From Tenrec ecaudatus (Eukaryota > Chordata > Mammalia > Afrosoricida > Tenrecidae): 64,000 bases of DNA. Position numbers and translations under genes: made by a program. The stretch covers positions 125,154,086-125,218,085 of the forward strand of contig NC_134537.1 in the NCBI RefSeq assembly GCF_050624435.1. Reading direction: 5' to 3'. The notes beneath the pieces are model-generated. The model ran no database searches. It was not told where the DNA came from and was given only the letters and a program-made list of their open reading frames with translations. This document shows positions 1 to 11,375 of the stretch, one piece after another (positions within the stretch are counted from its first letter, which is position 1; the number at the start of each line of letters is the position of its first letter).

Positions 1-990
1 GTCTAGGATCCTCCTCTTTTGTAGGGCTTTGTTTATTCTGTATCTCTTTCCTTTCCATACGAAGTAGGTGACTAATTTTTCTAACTCTTTTAAAAATGAT
101 GTTGGGATCTGGTTTGGACTTGCATTATATTTATAGATTACTTTGGGTAGTATTGACGTTTTTATAATGTTAGGTTTTCCTATTCATGAGTATGGTTTAC
201 TCTTCTACTTATAGGTCTCTTTTAGTTTCTTGAAGGAATGTTTAGTAGTGTTCTTTGTACAAGTCTATTTTTCTTGAACACTGTATCATAAGAACAATTG
301 TGAGGATGGCATAGGACTGGGCAGTATTTCATTCTGGTATGCATAGGGGGCTACTAGTTGCAACAACTCAACAGCACCTAACAAGTGGGTTTATTCCTAA
401 ATATTTTATCTTATGAGTGACTATTGCAAATGTCATTGTTTCCTTGATTTCCTTTTCTAAATTCTTTTTGTTAGTATACGGAAATCTAATTTTTGAATGT
501 TGATCTTGTACTGAGTCATGTTATTAAAATGTTCAATCAGCTGCAATAGTTTTCTTGTTGAGCCTTTGGGGTTTTCTATGTACGAAACTATATCATCTGC
601 AAATAGAGAGAGTTTTACATCTCCTTTGCCAATTTGCATGCCTTTGCTTTCCTTTGGTTGTCTGATAGCTTTGGCTAAGACTTCCAGCACAATGTTAAGA
701 GTATCAATAAAGGGCATCCTTGTCTGGTTCCAGTTTACAAGGGGAATACTCTCAGTTCTACTCCATTAATTGAGATGTTGGGCATTGGCTTGGTATATAT
801 ACCATTTAGTATGTTGAAAATCTTCATTTTTTTCCAATTTTGTTGAGTGTTTTATGAAGAATGGGTAATGGATTTTGTCAAATGCCTTTTCTACATCAAC
901 TGATAAGATCATGTAGTTCTTCTTACTTGTATATTTATATGATTATTTATTTATCTATATTGATTGTTGAACCATCTTTGCTTACTTGAA
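1..990 (-). mobile_element. L1 (LINE-1) ORF2 reverse-transcriptase remnant, antisense
   Basis: Read on the minus strand, 457-717 translates to a block typical of L1 ORF2 reverse transcriptase, including the catalytic FADD motif (codons 38-41 of that open stretch) followed by the conserved segment that normally precedes 'KTEFLY'-like positions. Neighbouring pieces of the same protein continue in shifted frames on both sides, so the copy is dead. It runs off the left edge of the window, so its 3' end is not visible. A short RTE fragment interrupts it at about 284-384. Confidence is high for L1 class, lower for the right-hand boundary near 990. Confidence 0.85.
284..384 (+). mobile_element. 5'-truncated RTE LINE 3' end inserted in L1
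   Basis: About 100 bases match the sense 3' terminus of the RTE element seen elsewhere here (compare 39600-39680 and the reverse of 18262-18360): 'gtgaggatggcatag' then 'ctcaacagcacctaacaa'. It separates two stretches that both belong to the antisense L1 ORF2, so it inserted after the L1. No convincing target duplication was seen. Confidence 0.6.
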
Positions 991-1485
991 CTCCAACTTT
1001 TTGGCTATCAGTCAAACTGTTTAACCATTTATACCAACCAGGAATTCTAGAGCATGAACATAAGTTGCTTACTGTGGCTTATCAGTCAGAAAATAGGTGA
1101 CATAGTCTCAGCTCTTAATCCTCTGATCAAAAATGTTAAGAAAGATAAAATTCCAACAAAGGAGTACCCTGTTTTCTAAGCTCTTTCCTTTTAAAGAGAG
1201 TCTCCAATACTGGAGCCTTTAGTTCTGATAAAACTACTTAATTTGACAGACAAATATAAAGTACTATATATCAGCAAATTGCATGAGGTGTATTTCATTT
1301 GTGTCTGGGGGAAATACCCCATTATAATAAATTCAATTATAAAATGCACAAAATAATATTTAAATTAAATAAAACCGTTCACTATTTTGAGTAAAATTTG
1401 TGTAAAAATTAACTTTATAAATATTTATACATAAAATAATGCGTATACACTAAATAATGGCAATTAACATGACCAAAGTTTAATA

Positions 1486-1564
1486 TAAGGAGCTTCAAAA
1501 AGTTCTTGGAAACATAGAATTGAAAAATAATGGAATTTTCCCACAAACTTTCTGAAGTCCCCCA
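1486..1564. mobile_element. Tc1/mariner-type MITE, about 79 bp
   Basis: The two ends form an imperfect terminal inverted repeat: left 'taaggagcttcaaaaagttc', right (reversed) 'tgggggacttcagaaagttt'. A TA dinucleotide flanks each end (1484-1485 and 1565-1566), as expected for mariner-type integration. There is no coding capacity. Which mariner family supplied the transposase is not clear. Confidence 0.6.
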
Positions 1565-3179
1565 TAAAATTTTTATTTAATTATGGCTTAGGATAATAAT
1601 TTGAGAAAATCTATTTTTTTACTGCATTATGTATGAGAGAAAAATTATCTTTTGATTTAAAATTAATTAAATTAGCCCAAGAATTGAAAATGTCACTCTT
1701 CAGCAGCAATAAACAAGAGAGAAAACTTTTATACTTGGTGGGTCTGCTTTCCCTTCCAATAGGTTGGCCAGAGCTTTGCCATAAAACACAGTGACTTGAC
1801 GTTCTGATTCAGGGTAGATCTGTAGATCTGAGAGAGAGGGTCGCACCTATTGCCAGTAACAAGAATGACATCAATTTACAGACAAGGAAAGTGAGTTACA
1901 ATTTAACTGAAAACTTTGTTCAAAATTCCCTTCCACCTAGCAATAAGGTCAGTGACAGAGTAGAATAGAACTCAGTACAGAAAGACTGACTACGGAGTAG
2001 GAGCTGAGGGAAGATGGTGTCCATGTAGATTTACCCTCCTGGAGCTCCTGCTGCCAGACCAGAAAATTAAGAGGAGAGGGAGACAGAGACCAGGCTTCAA
2101 CCCGAGGCACCAAGATGTGAATACAACATACAGGTATTTACCAGGGAACCAAAAGAGAGGTCTGTGGGGCTCACCCCAATCCCAAATATGTGGACACAAA
2201 CCCCCACCCCCAAAGAATGCACTTCAGAGGACAGCACTGAAGCTACAGCTTGGGGGGAGGGGCACGTCTGATTAGAGCACACAGGAGAAATGGAGAGGGA
2301 GGGACACACATCCTGGCCCACCAAGCCCTGAGGATGATATTCCTGCTCAGAGCAGACAATGCACAGAGAGGACCATAGGACCAGCCCCACCACGAGACGT
2401 GGAGTCCCTCACTGAACCATAGGGCTACGGGGGACAACACTGTAGACACAGTGCAGGAACTGTGCCTCATCTGACCCCATCACACTAGGGTGAAACATTA
2501 AGGGCATGTAACAAGCAGCAAAGTGATGAAACCCCTGGGAAATACCAAAAATAGACTTTGGAGACAGAGTGTGGCAGCCCATCAGACTCAGTCATAAAGG
2601 CCAACAAATAGATCTTGAACTATTTATACGCTTTTCCATTTTTGTCAGTGGCTTCTTTTTCTTGTTGTTATTTTGTTTTTTGTTGTTGTTGTTTTGTTGG
2701 TTTTGACTTCCTTTGTTGTTTTATTAGGCTTTGCCTCGTTTTTGCACTTATTAAGGTCTCTGCATATCTATCTAGATAAGAAAGGCAGGAGAAACAATTC
2801 GGAGATGATAAGAGAGGGACCGATGGTTTGCGGGTGTGAGGGGTGATATGGGAGAAGAGTAGGTGGGGAAAGGAAGGGGGGTGGGGAAACCAACCCAGGG
2901 ATAAGGGAACAAGTGAACTAAAATCAATGGAGAGAAGGGTGTAGGATGCCTAGTGGGGTTTAGTCATGGGCAATAGCAGCATTGAGGAATTACTAAACTC
3001 GAATGAAGGCCGAACATGATGGTGAGACAAGAGGAAAGCAAAGGAAATAGAGGCAAGAACTAGGAGGCAAAGGACATTTATAGAGGTCTAACTACAGGCA
3101 TGTACACATGTAAATATATTTATGTATAACAAGAGGGGAATAGATCTATGTACTCATATATATGTTAAGAATTAAGGTT

Positions 3180-3498
3180 ATAAAACAATAATAATTTATA
3201 AATTATCAAGGGTTTGTAAATGGGGTGGCGGGGAGGGCGGGGGAAAATGAGGAGCTGATATCAAGGGCTCAAGTAGAAAGCAAATGTTTTGAGAATGATG
3301 ATGGCAACAAATGTACAAATGTGCTTGACACAACGGGTGGATGGATGGAAGGATTGTGATAAGAGTTGTATGAGCCCCTAATAAAATGATTTTTCTAAAT
3401 GATGATGGAAACATATGTATAAATATGCTTGACACAATAGATGGATGGGTGGATTGTGATAAGAACTGTAAATGCCCCCAATGAAATGATTTTTTAAA
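3180..3498 (+). mobile_element. Nested family A 3' fragment with tandem 3' end and TSD
   Basis: A 3' fragment of family A sits inside the longer copy. The 10-bp direct repeat 'aattaaggtt' flanks it (3170-3179 and 3499-3508), and the host element resumes in register after the second copy. Its terminal ~100 bases occur twice in tandem (ends near 3398 and 3498), each closing with an A/TGAAATGATTTTT-like tail. Confidence 0.75.
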
Positions 3499-4401
3499 AA
3501 TTAAGGTTGCAGATGGAGATTGGGCCTTGACTCAAGTACTCCTTCAATACAAGAACACTTTGTTCTAATAATCCAGCATTCTGTGATGCTCACCTTCCTA
3601 ACATGATGGCTGAAGACAAAATGGGTGCATAAGCAAATGTAATAAAGAAAGCTGATGGCACCCAGATATCAAAAGATGTAGCATCTGGGGTCCTAAAGGC
3701 TTGAAGGTAAACAAGCGGGCATCTAGCTGAGAAGCAACAAAACCCACATGGAAGGATCACACCAACCTGTGTGATCATATGTGTCGATGGGATCAGGGAT
3801 CAGGTATCTAAGACCCAGAACAAAATCATACCTAATGTGAATGGGGGGTGGGGATGGAGTGGAGACCCAAAGCCCATCTGTAGACAGTTGGACACCACCT
3901 CACAGAAGAGTCACAAGGAAGAGACGAGCCAGTCAGGGTGCAGTATAGTACTGATAAAACACACAACTTTCCTCTAGTTTTTAAATGCTTCCTCCCCCCA
4001 CTAGCATGATCCCAATTCTACCTTACAAATCTACATAGACCAGAGCATGTATATCGATACAGATAAGAGCTGGAAACACAGGGAATCCAGGACAGAGAAA
4101 CCCTCAGGACCAATACGGAGAGTAACCATACCACGAGGGGAAGGGGAAGGTGGGGGGAGCTAGGGGGAACTGATTACAATGATCTATCTATAACTCCCTC
4201 CCAGGGGGATGGACAATAGAAAAGTGGGTGAAGGGAGACATCGGTCAGTGTAAACATAAAAAAAAAAAAATAAATTTATGAAGGGTTCGGGAGGGTGGGG
4301 GAGGGAGAAGAAAAATAGAGAAACTGATACCAAGGGCTCAAGTAGAAAGAAAATCTTGTGAAAATGATGATGGCAACAAATGTACAAATGTGCTTGACAC
4401 A

Positions 4402-4433
4402 ATGGATGGATGAATGGATGGATGGATGGATGG
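4402..4433 (+). repeat. (GGAT)n short tandem repeat
   Basis: Several consecutive GGAT units lie inside the 3' end of family A. Other copies have two or three units at the same place, so this is local expansion. Confidence 0.8.
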
Positions 4434-4478
4434 TGATAAGAGTTGTATGAGTCCCCAATAAAATAATTTTTTTTTAAA

Positions 4479-4859
4479 AAAGCATACAGAGATCAACAGA
4501 GTCAGAAAGAGATGAAACCTCTTTCCCCCTCCACGGAAATCCTGCTTCTCTTCCTGGGTCCTCCGTTGGTTTCACTTAGACACTAACCATCATTCCAGGT
4601 TTCTGTCTTCCACTTCCCAACTCCCAACAGTTGCTATGTCCTCCTGTGACTGTAGTTTAAAATACCCCTCAAATAATGGTTCCCTGAAATCCTTATAATA
4701 CCAAATGGTGAAACTACTTAACTAGTAGTGGACTCCACTGTAGTAACGATTCTGAAGATAGCACGAGCTGCCAGTGCTTCGTTCTGCCGCACGTAAGTTG
4801 AAACTAACTCCATAGCATCGTGAAGAATGCCCGCGTTGGCACTAGTCTCTCAACGATCT
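4479..4859. other. No recognised feature
   Basis: About 380 bases between the family A tail and a SINE. The right part (about 4740-4850) may be degraded RTE or SINE sequence ('agttgaaactaactccatagcatcgtg' class), too diverged to call. Confidence 0.4.
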
Positions 4860-5045
4860 GTCTAATCCACTGCCATCAAGCTTATTCCTGTGCCTAGAGG
4901 CCCGGGTGGGCAGAGTCGAACTGCTCCCTCAGGTTCCCCAGGCTGCAAACCTTGACCAAAGCAGAGGGTCTCATCTCTCTCCTGCATGGTGGCCTCGCTT
5001 GGCAAGCCAAAGTGGAACCTACTGTGCCACCAGGCTCCTAACATC
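4860..5045 (-). mobile_element. AfroSINE, antisense
   Basis: The reversed AfroSINE order is visible: tail 'ccactgccatcaagc', middle 'gggcagagtcgaactgctccc', and tRNA-like head ending 'ctgtgccaccaggctcct'. It is strongly diverged in the middle. Confidence 0.7.
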
Positions 5046-5448
5046 TCTCTCCAAGGGATAACACTGACAACAGTAGCACAAACGATACACACAAACACTG
5101 AGCGGTGAGTATACATCAATGCGGAGAAATGGTTGCAAACTGCAATTAATGTCACTCTAGAAATTGTTGAATTTCAACACACCTGTAGAAACTGTTGCAC
5201 TTACCTTCAACTTCTCATTTTTAAAATTAGCTCCAGCTTTGTCCAACCTTTTCCCAAAGAATTCAGATTATGGTAGTCAGTACTTTTACTGCCATGTTTT
5301 CTTTGAACAGCAGCTGTAGTACTGACAGTGCCAATTAGGGCAAATAAGAACGGCAGCGTTTGCATTCAAAAGAATTTTAAGTCCTGGTATCTGTCTTCCA
5401 GAGTTATGTAGACTTGTTGAGGGGGGGTGTGTGGGGGGGTGGAATGTG

Positions 5449-5995
5449 TGTGATAGCTAAGGTTTATTGTGCCAACCTGGCCCAAAAAACATATGCGGGA
5501 TTAATTGAAAGACAGAAAGATAAATGGCTCGGTGAGCCTCCCCTTTTGAGTTCTCAGGTCTCTTGCTTTCTGATGGTCGGACCAAAGTGCAGCTGCCTTA
5601 ACCAGTTCCCTGCTTCAGCTGGCAAGGCTCACTTCCCGTGAGACATCTCTGAGGAGAAGCCGCATGGACTTACCCTGATGCAGCCCTGGGTGCTGGAGCA
5701 GCCGCGTGGAGACCCCTGCCAGCGCTGAGATGCTTACACCTCCAGTGGATTCAGAGACTTTCTACCCACTGGCCTGTGATCCTCCTGCATTTGGCTTCAT
5801 TGTGTGTGTTTTGTGAGCTTGAGATGAACTATGTGGATTGGTGTCAGTCATATGGGCTAAGTCAGACTTATGGGCTTGGACTGGATGAGGTTGGGATGCT
5901 TTCTGAATGTACACTTACCCTTTATATAAAACTCTCTCATATATGTATCTCTCATTTCTGTGGATTTGTTTCTCTAGTCTACCCAGACTAACACA
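5449..5995 (+). mobile_element. LTR family B copy, probably solo
   Basis: It begins TGTGATAGCTAAGG and ends 'tttctctagtctacccagactaacaca', giving TG...CA termini shared with the copies at 31776 and 36326. A 'tatataaaactct' TATA-like stretch lies near the 3' end. No internal retroviral sequence follows, so it is a solo LTR or LTR fragment. No clear target duplication was found for this copy. Confidence 0.6.
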
Positions 5996-7982
5996 GTGGG
6001 AAAGAAAGTAAGAAACTAACATATGGGACAATTAGAAAACAATATAGAAACATAACTGAGACTAATTGTTTTGGGCAGCTTGTATATTTTCAGAGGGGGA
6101 TAATGAAACTAACCATGTAATTAGTACATAATTTATAACTCATGCTATACACACTGTCAGTGGATTTAGCACAGAAGCAAAATCATTTTTCACACAGAAA
6201 AACCGGGATTTGCTCCCTATCCTGGTAAAGGAATCAGTTTGTAGACAACTGAACCTGCTCACTGGGTTTGAGAGTCAAAGGGACTGCTCTTATGGGGCTA
6301 GATAAAAAGAAAGAGCGGAAAGCTGCTACCCCAAATCCAAATTTCTGGAATTCCTTCAGAAAGCATAGCATTCATAGGAATGGACAGAACTTGAGTTACT
6401 TATTTAATTTACGAGGAGACAAATGAGAGACCAGTTAGTGGAAGGGACAACTTAGGGTCTCAGTAAAAAAAGAGTTTTCACTGCACCCCCAGTGGGTCTT
6501 GTCATCCAAGACTCTGAGAAGGCCATACTGGGAGTGTTCCACCATCCTGGTGTCCTAGATAATAAAAAAGCCTATCCAAAGGGTGAGAGCTAAGCTTTCC
6601 TACATGTCTTAGATTTTTAAAACAAACAAGACCTCCCACCCAGGAAGTCAAGCTCAGAGCAAACCAACCTCATGCAGGACAATAGAATGTAGGGGGGCAG
6701 GCAGTTGCCTAAAGATCAACTACTTTTTTTTTTTTTAGAATATTCAACTTTGGACAATAGATACCAGAAAAATTAGATATAATTTTATCGATACAGAGAT
6801 TCTCTATATAAATGCCTTCTAAGGCTACTGGAAAGGCCTTCCAGGTACATACACGAATTCTCCCTCTTGTCATTCCCAAGTTATTACGAGCAAGACCAAC
6901 AAAGACGGTACGAGAGGGGACAGTAAGGCAGGTTAGGGTTACCATGAAAACCTCCCCTTCTTGGTTTCAGGGACTTTGTTGACATTTTTAACCTGATATG
7001 GCCTGAGCAGGGTTAACCAGAGTTTAACGCTTGAAATTAATGCACTGGAGGGTTCTGAAGGGTCAGAGGTGAAGAAGCCAAGATTGAGTTTCAGGCCAGG
7101 AGGCTCCACGGGATGAAAGAACACACTGACAGGGATGACCTTGGGTTTGTTTCCAGAACCTGGCGCGCTCCATTTGTTAGGGCCGGCGACCTAGAGCTGT
7201 CAAAGGAAAGACCTGGCTTGATTTTTATTCTTCTCTTAAATAAGCAGCACTTTTTTCTCTGCTTCTGGGACTAAAGTGATTCTATGAGTGTTTGGAAAAG
7301 TGAGCTTCACCCCTTCCCTTAGAGCACAATACTCAGCATCTTCTTTATTAATCTGTTTCCACAAAGGGAGGAGGAAGAGATCCATTGTGAAGGAACCATT
7401 ATTTTCCGTATGAGTTGGTCCTGAGGGCGGAATTAGTATTTAAAGTCATCCCCTGTGGATTGACAAGTGCAGGCCTGTCGCTCTCTGGCAAGCTGCAGAC
7501 ATGTGTGAGTCTTAACTGCTCAGCACATCCACCAACTTAGCGGGGTTTGAAAGGCTGGTGGGGCTCAGTGGGTTGATCTCTGAAATTAAGCACTCAGCCG
7601 GTCTTTGAGATGAAATTTCACAGGCGGTGGCAATTGAAATGTCTTTCTGACAGAAAGGTAAAAGTGTACTTCTTCACTTAGGGAAATGAATAGACATAGA
7701 GATTCACAGGGTGTCTGAGCCGAAAAGGACTGGGGAGATCATCGAATGGGGTCCCTTATTCGGCAGATCAGAAAGGTGGGGTTTACAGTAGCAGTAACAA
7801 TTACCCAAGTGTAGATAGCTCTGAGAGTGTTTCTGAACTCAGTCCCAAATCTCTCAACTCCATGTCCAAGACCAGAGACTTATTTAACAACCCGGCAGAA
7901 CGTTTCCCTAAGAGGGGAATTTAATTTGCATACATATTATAGAAAACAAACAATAGCTTATATTTATGGTCCTTGTTAAGTT
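5996..7982. other. Unique-looking sequence, nothing identified
   Basis: About 2 kb without a convincing gene, SINE or LINE. Only short open frames occur, with no recognisable domain and no splice-flanked conservation that can be judged by eye. A T11 run lies at 6725. Confidence 0.4.
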
Positions 7983-8195
7983 TTGGAGGAGCCTTGATGT
8001 TATCATGGTCACACGTTGTACTGCTAACTGAAGGTCAGAAGTTCGCAACCACCAGCCAGCTCTGGGGGAGAAAGGCAGGTTTTCTGCGCCTGTAGAGAGT
8101 TGCAGGCTTGGAAACCCACAAGAGCAGCTCTACCCTGTCCTGTAGAATTGCTATAAGTTGGCATCGGATTGATGGTCCTGAGGTTTTTGCTCTGT
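7983..8195 (+). mobile_element. AfroSINE, sense
   Basis: Head 'ggaggagccttgatgttatc', then 'actgaaggtcagaagttcgc', 'gagaaaggcaggttttctgc', 'ccctgtcctgtagaattgct' and tail 'ggcatcggattgatggt' follow the AfroSINE order over its full length. Confidence 0.85.
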
Positions 8196-9059
8196 TTGTT
8201 TCGCTTTATAATTCTCTGTCTTTATGTCTAAGAACTAATATATGAACACAGTAAAAGGTTCAAAACATATTAAATCTTTTAGGTTTCTGGGACGATTTTC
8301 CCCAGTTCTTGTTTCTAAACGCTGAAAGAATCAAGCAGGAGAAGCACTTTCAGTAAATTCGAGTAACGTTTACGAGGGAAAGAGGAGTTTCGGGTAAACC
8401 GGTCTCAGATCACGCACAGTAACCTCTGGAATGAGTATAAGGCTGCTTGGGGGACCTCGGACGAGTTTGTGAGGATGGCTGCTTGGGGAGCGAGGAAAAC
8501 CACGTGGAAAAATGGGAAAGAGGAGACCACGGAGCTCGAAGAAGAGTGCAGGAACCAAAATAGGCGACTGCAGACCGAAAGCAAGCAAGCTGGGCAGTGA
8601 GCGAGCTCTGGAAGCGAAAAGGGGGAGAGCGGTGCAGGCAGGTCCCCTGTCTGCCTGGAGCACACGGGAGAGATCCCAGGCGAAAGCCTCGCTCACCTGC
8701 CCTCAGAGCCTGCTTTCTATCCCCACCTACTTCCACTTGAGGCGGGGTGGGGTGGAGAGGGCATGTGGGGGAGGGTATTGGTCAGTTGTTTGTGACTGAG
8801 CTCAGGCACACATATGACCATTAGTGTTGTTGGTTTCTAGTGTGTGTGGTTGACCTTCATCAGCATGCCCGAGTGACCTTGGTCTGCACATGCCCAGATA
8901 GATCTGGATTGTCCCCATTGGCTTCTAAGGTGTTCCTGATTTCTTTCAAACCCTTTTACTGTGGTATGGCTAGCTCATTTTCCTTTAGCGTAGGCATTCG
9001 GTGGAGACAACCCCCTTTATCCCTATCTCCCTACCTAAAACTGCAGCCAAGATACAGAT
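8196..9059. other. Unclassified; overlapping open frames at 8370-8800
   Basis: A moderately GC-rich stretch (8380-8780) has open frames of about 86-108 codons on both strands in overlapping positions. None shows a known domain, a conserved start context or flanking splice sites, and simultaneous openness on both strands fits composition. I do not call a gene. Confidence 0.4.
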
Positions 9060-9540
9060 TTTCATAAAAAATCTTGAGGATGAGCCCTAGAGACAATAGC
9101 AAATGTAATGGCCAAGATTCAGGTAAGGAAGGAATTCGTCCTGATCAAGAGTCTGATCTTTGCTGACAAGTAAGTAATTGGAAGATGGACACACCTCCCT
9201 GATGACGTCTACTACAACCACGACTTCACATCTTGTGTTGAGCCTCCGTGGCGGTGATAAGAAAAGGCAGGCATCTCACTCACACCACTCCTAAGAAGAG
9301 TAAGCAGAATATAAAAAAGGTTACTATGGATGTCCTACAATACTATAAGGTGGTTGAGAAAGGCAAAATCAGTAGCCTTTAGGGGTTGGGAGAGCCTCTT
9401 CATCAGATGGATGTGGTGTTGGAATTTTTATGACCTGCCACTTTGATAAGCAGTGGTGTGGTTAGTGCTGTCTGCCCTATTGCTTCAATAAAGAAGACAG
9501 CTAATTGTGTATAGCCTAATGAAAGACAGGAATGCATTTT
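9060..9540 (+). pseudogene. RPS27A: RPS27A (ubiquitin-S27a fusion) processed pseudogene
   Basis: Read in the plus direction with frame changes, the segment follows the RPS27A coding order: ubiquitin residues around 'NVMAKIQ' and 'SLIFADK', the ubiquitin C-terminus 'HLVLSLRGG' class, the basic linker, 'YYKV' and the zinc-ribbon end 'CCLTYCFNK' class, then a degraded 3' UTR ('aatgaaagacaggaatgcat'). Introns are absent, the ubiquitin N-terminus is missing, and stops and frameshifts are frequent, so it is a 5'-truncated retrocopy. In its functional form the gene encodes a precursor cleaved into ubiquitin and small-subunit ribosomal protein eS31. Part of it (9187-9272) recurs exactly at 11028-11113. 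The UBB/UBC families are excluded by the S27a tail. Confidence 0.85.
9187..9272 (+). repeat. 86-bp exact direct repeat, copy 1 (inside RPS27A pseudogene)
   Basis: The 86 bases from 'ggacacacctccctgatgac' to 'gataagaaaaggcaggc' are identical to 11028-11113. This copy lies in the natural context of the pseudogene, between ubiquitin and S27a parts, so it is the likely source. Confidence 0.95.
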
Positions 9541-9640
9541 AAACAGATTAATAAAAATGGTATACACATGGTATCACCACAAGTCAGAATCAATGGCAAC
9601 TAGCAGCAGTAACAATAAACAAAATCTTCCCACTTCTGAT
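9541..9640 (+). mobile_element. RTE/AfroSINE tail fragment
   Basis: The stretch 'caccacaagtcagaatcaatggcaactagc' (9578-9607, split across the motif) resembles the shared terminal tail of AfroSINE and RTE. Too short to assign to one of them. Confidence 0.4.
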
Positions 9641-10425
9641 CGCAAATTCTCTCTGTTCCCTGCTCTCGACTGAAGCACACAGTGAGATCAGTTTTGTGCG
9701 TGGGTCATTTAGAGAAAGAAGAAAAGGCAAACCTTTGAAAGGATTGCCGACGCATTTTGGTCACTTTTTCCTTATGATCAAAAAGCCATGTGTGGGCATT
9801 CTAACAGAGTAGTACATAATTTCGTCCAGGTAATTTCTCCTGAAAGGTACCCAGTGGTACAGTAAATGCCATTCCTTTGGGGGAAACAAAGGACTGCCTG
9901 GACAGGGAATGCGTTCCCTCTGTGTTTTGCTGTAACAGTTCTATTTCCCTCCCACAGGGTCTGTGTCCACAAGGGAACATACAGAGTAAAGAGCTCAAAC
10001 ATGGCTATTCAAAATGTCTTGTTTTCAATGGCAAATACCCTGCATTTAGAATAAGCAACAAAAAGTCAACTCCCTATTTCCAAGAGACGAAAGTCCCCAA
10101 CCTTGTCTTTCTAAAGAATCCTTGATCTGTGTTCAAGAACAGACCCTATTGTGTCTTTTTGAAAATTTTCTATTGTCTACACACATATATCTGCTCATGA
10201 GCTCCCAACCCAAACCAAGCTCCAGACTGAACCCCTATTCCTTTGCTGCAGTCATTATGACAGGCTCCTCACTGCTATTCCTGCAAAATCCAGTCACAGT
10301 CGCTGAGCCCTGTGGGTGAGCAGGGGAGATGCTAAGTGAGGGCAGAGGTAGCAGGACTACCCACAGGGGTAGGTTCAGATTTCATTGTACCAACGATGAA
10401 ATTAGGAGGCCTGCGGATGCCAACC
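9641..10425. other. No recognised feature
   Basis: Unique-looking sequence with short random open frames only. Confidence 0.4.
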
Positions 10426-10532
10426 CATGGGATAAAGTTAAGGTTATCTGCTCTCCTAAAGACTGGTAGTCTCAGAAACCCTCAAGGGCCGTTCTACTGC
10501 AAACTATATAGGCTCAATGGCAGTTTGTGGGT
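10426..10532 (+). mobile_element. Partial AfroSINE, sense
   Basis: 'ctgctctcctaaagactggt', 'agtctcagaaaccctcaagg' and 'gttctactgcaaactatata' with tail 'ctcaatggcagtttg' match the distal half of AfroSINE; the head is unclear. Confidence 0.6.
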
Positions 10533-11027
10533 AATGATGAAATAACATGGCTGGGTTTGAAACAGAATTTAGCTCATTAAGTATACACACATATACCTTT
10601 TAAAAATCATTCAGGCTGCCCTATGGAGAATGGTTGTAGACACACAAAGGGGCTTCATGGCGTTTGTGGAAAAATGGAATTAAAAGATATAGGAAATTGG
10701 TAGCCTCTCTGGTATAAACTGTCCATCAGCATTGTACACGCTGACAGGCTTTGATTTGAAGGCTGCTAAGAATGAGGCATGTCCACTCACTGGCATCATC
10801 CTTCCAAAGGTGCTAAGTCATCTGTGAACAAGCTGGATACATGGAATGCTTCCGCAATGGTGGCAACGTATAAACCAGTATTATCACTTACAGGAAGCAA
10901 ATAGTAAACAAACACAACAGAATTTTCAAGAGAAATCACTTGCCCTTCCCCAAATGACCCATGTCCATTCTGATACTGCTGGGCTGGTTGGTATGCCCTG
11001 GTTCAGATCAAGTGTTGGCTACGTCCA
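10533..11027. other. No recognised feature
   Basis: Nearly 500 bases of unassigned sequence upstream of the 86-bp duplicate. Confidence 0.4.
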
Positions 11028-11113
11028 GGACACACCTCCCTGATGACGTCTACTACAACCACGACTTCACATCTTGTGTTGAGCCTCCGTGGCGGTGATA
11101 AGAAAAGGCAGGC
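11028..11113 (+). repeat. 86-bp exact direct repeat, copy 2 (orphan RPS27A pseudogene piece)
   Basis: Identical to 9187-9272, but flanks on both sides are unrelated to RPS27A. Because it shares the pseudogene's own lesions relative to the ubiquitin gene, it was copied from that pseudogene and is not a second retrocopy of the mRNA. Confidence 0.95.
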
Positions 11114-11375
11114 TACCTAGGTCAGTGTGACGAAAGGTCCCACAAGACTCCTACGACATTGTTCAGGAGAAAGGTGTGCAACCCCTTCACAAGGCATACT
11201 CAGGCCTCTGCCCTGTCAGGTGTTACAGCCCTTTTAATTCCACCAGGCTTTCCCAAGGGCCCCCAGCTCTCCAAAGGCACCCAGCTGTCTCCCTGTGTTC
11301 AGTGACACAGCTCTCACTTTTGGGTCTAGGAGGTTCTCAACATGGGAACCCTGAATCCAAACTGCTTCAAACTCT

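Larger units (their letters stand above)
1985..4478 (+). mobile_element. Long 'family A' L1-related non-coding retrotransposon
   Basis: Longest copy of a repeat present at least ten times in the window. From left to right it has a GC-richer head ('gagggaagatggtgtcc'), a T/G-rich tract near 2650-2760, a middle part shared with 19222-20300, and the diagnostic 3' end 'caagtagaaagcaaatgttttg ... tgagcccctaataaaatgattt' followed by A. No reading frame of note is present. Shorter copies start at variable internal points and share the 3' end, and several have target-site duplications, which is LINE-type behaviour. A diverged antisense relative of its middle part lies in the L1 3' region at 12040-12290, so I read it as an L1-type 3' UTR or a non-autonomous L1 derivative. 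A second copy is nested at 3180-3498. The start near 1985 is approximate. Confidence 0.6.

Noticed and set aside
457-717. Open frame with FADD reverse-transcriptase motif as a possible gene
   Set aside because: It is a remnant of L1 ORF2, with the neighbouring parts in other frames and an RTE insertion.
8370-8799. Overlapping 86-108-codon frames on both strands
   Set aside because: No domain or family recognised; both strands are open together, which suggests composition. No exon signals.
11028-11113. Second independent RPS27A retrocopy
   Set aside because: Only 86 bases, exact identity to the decayed first copy, and no flanking S27a or UTR sequence.
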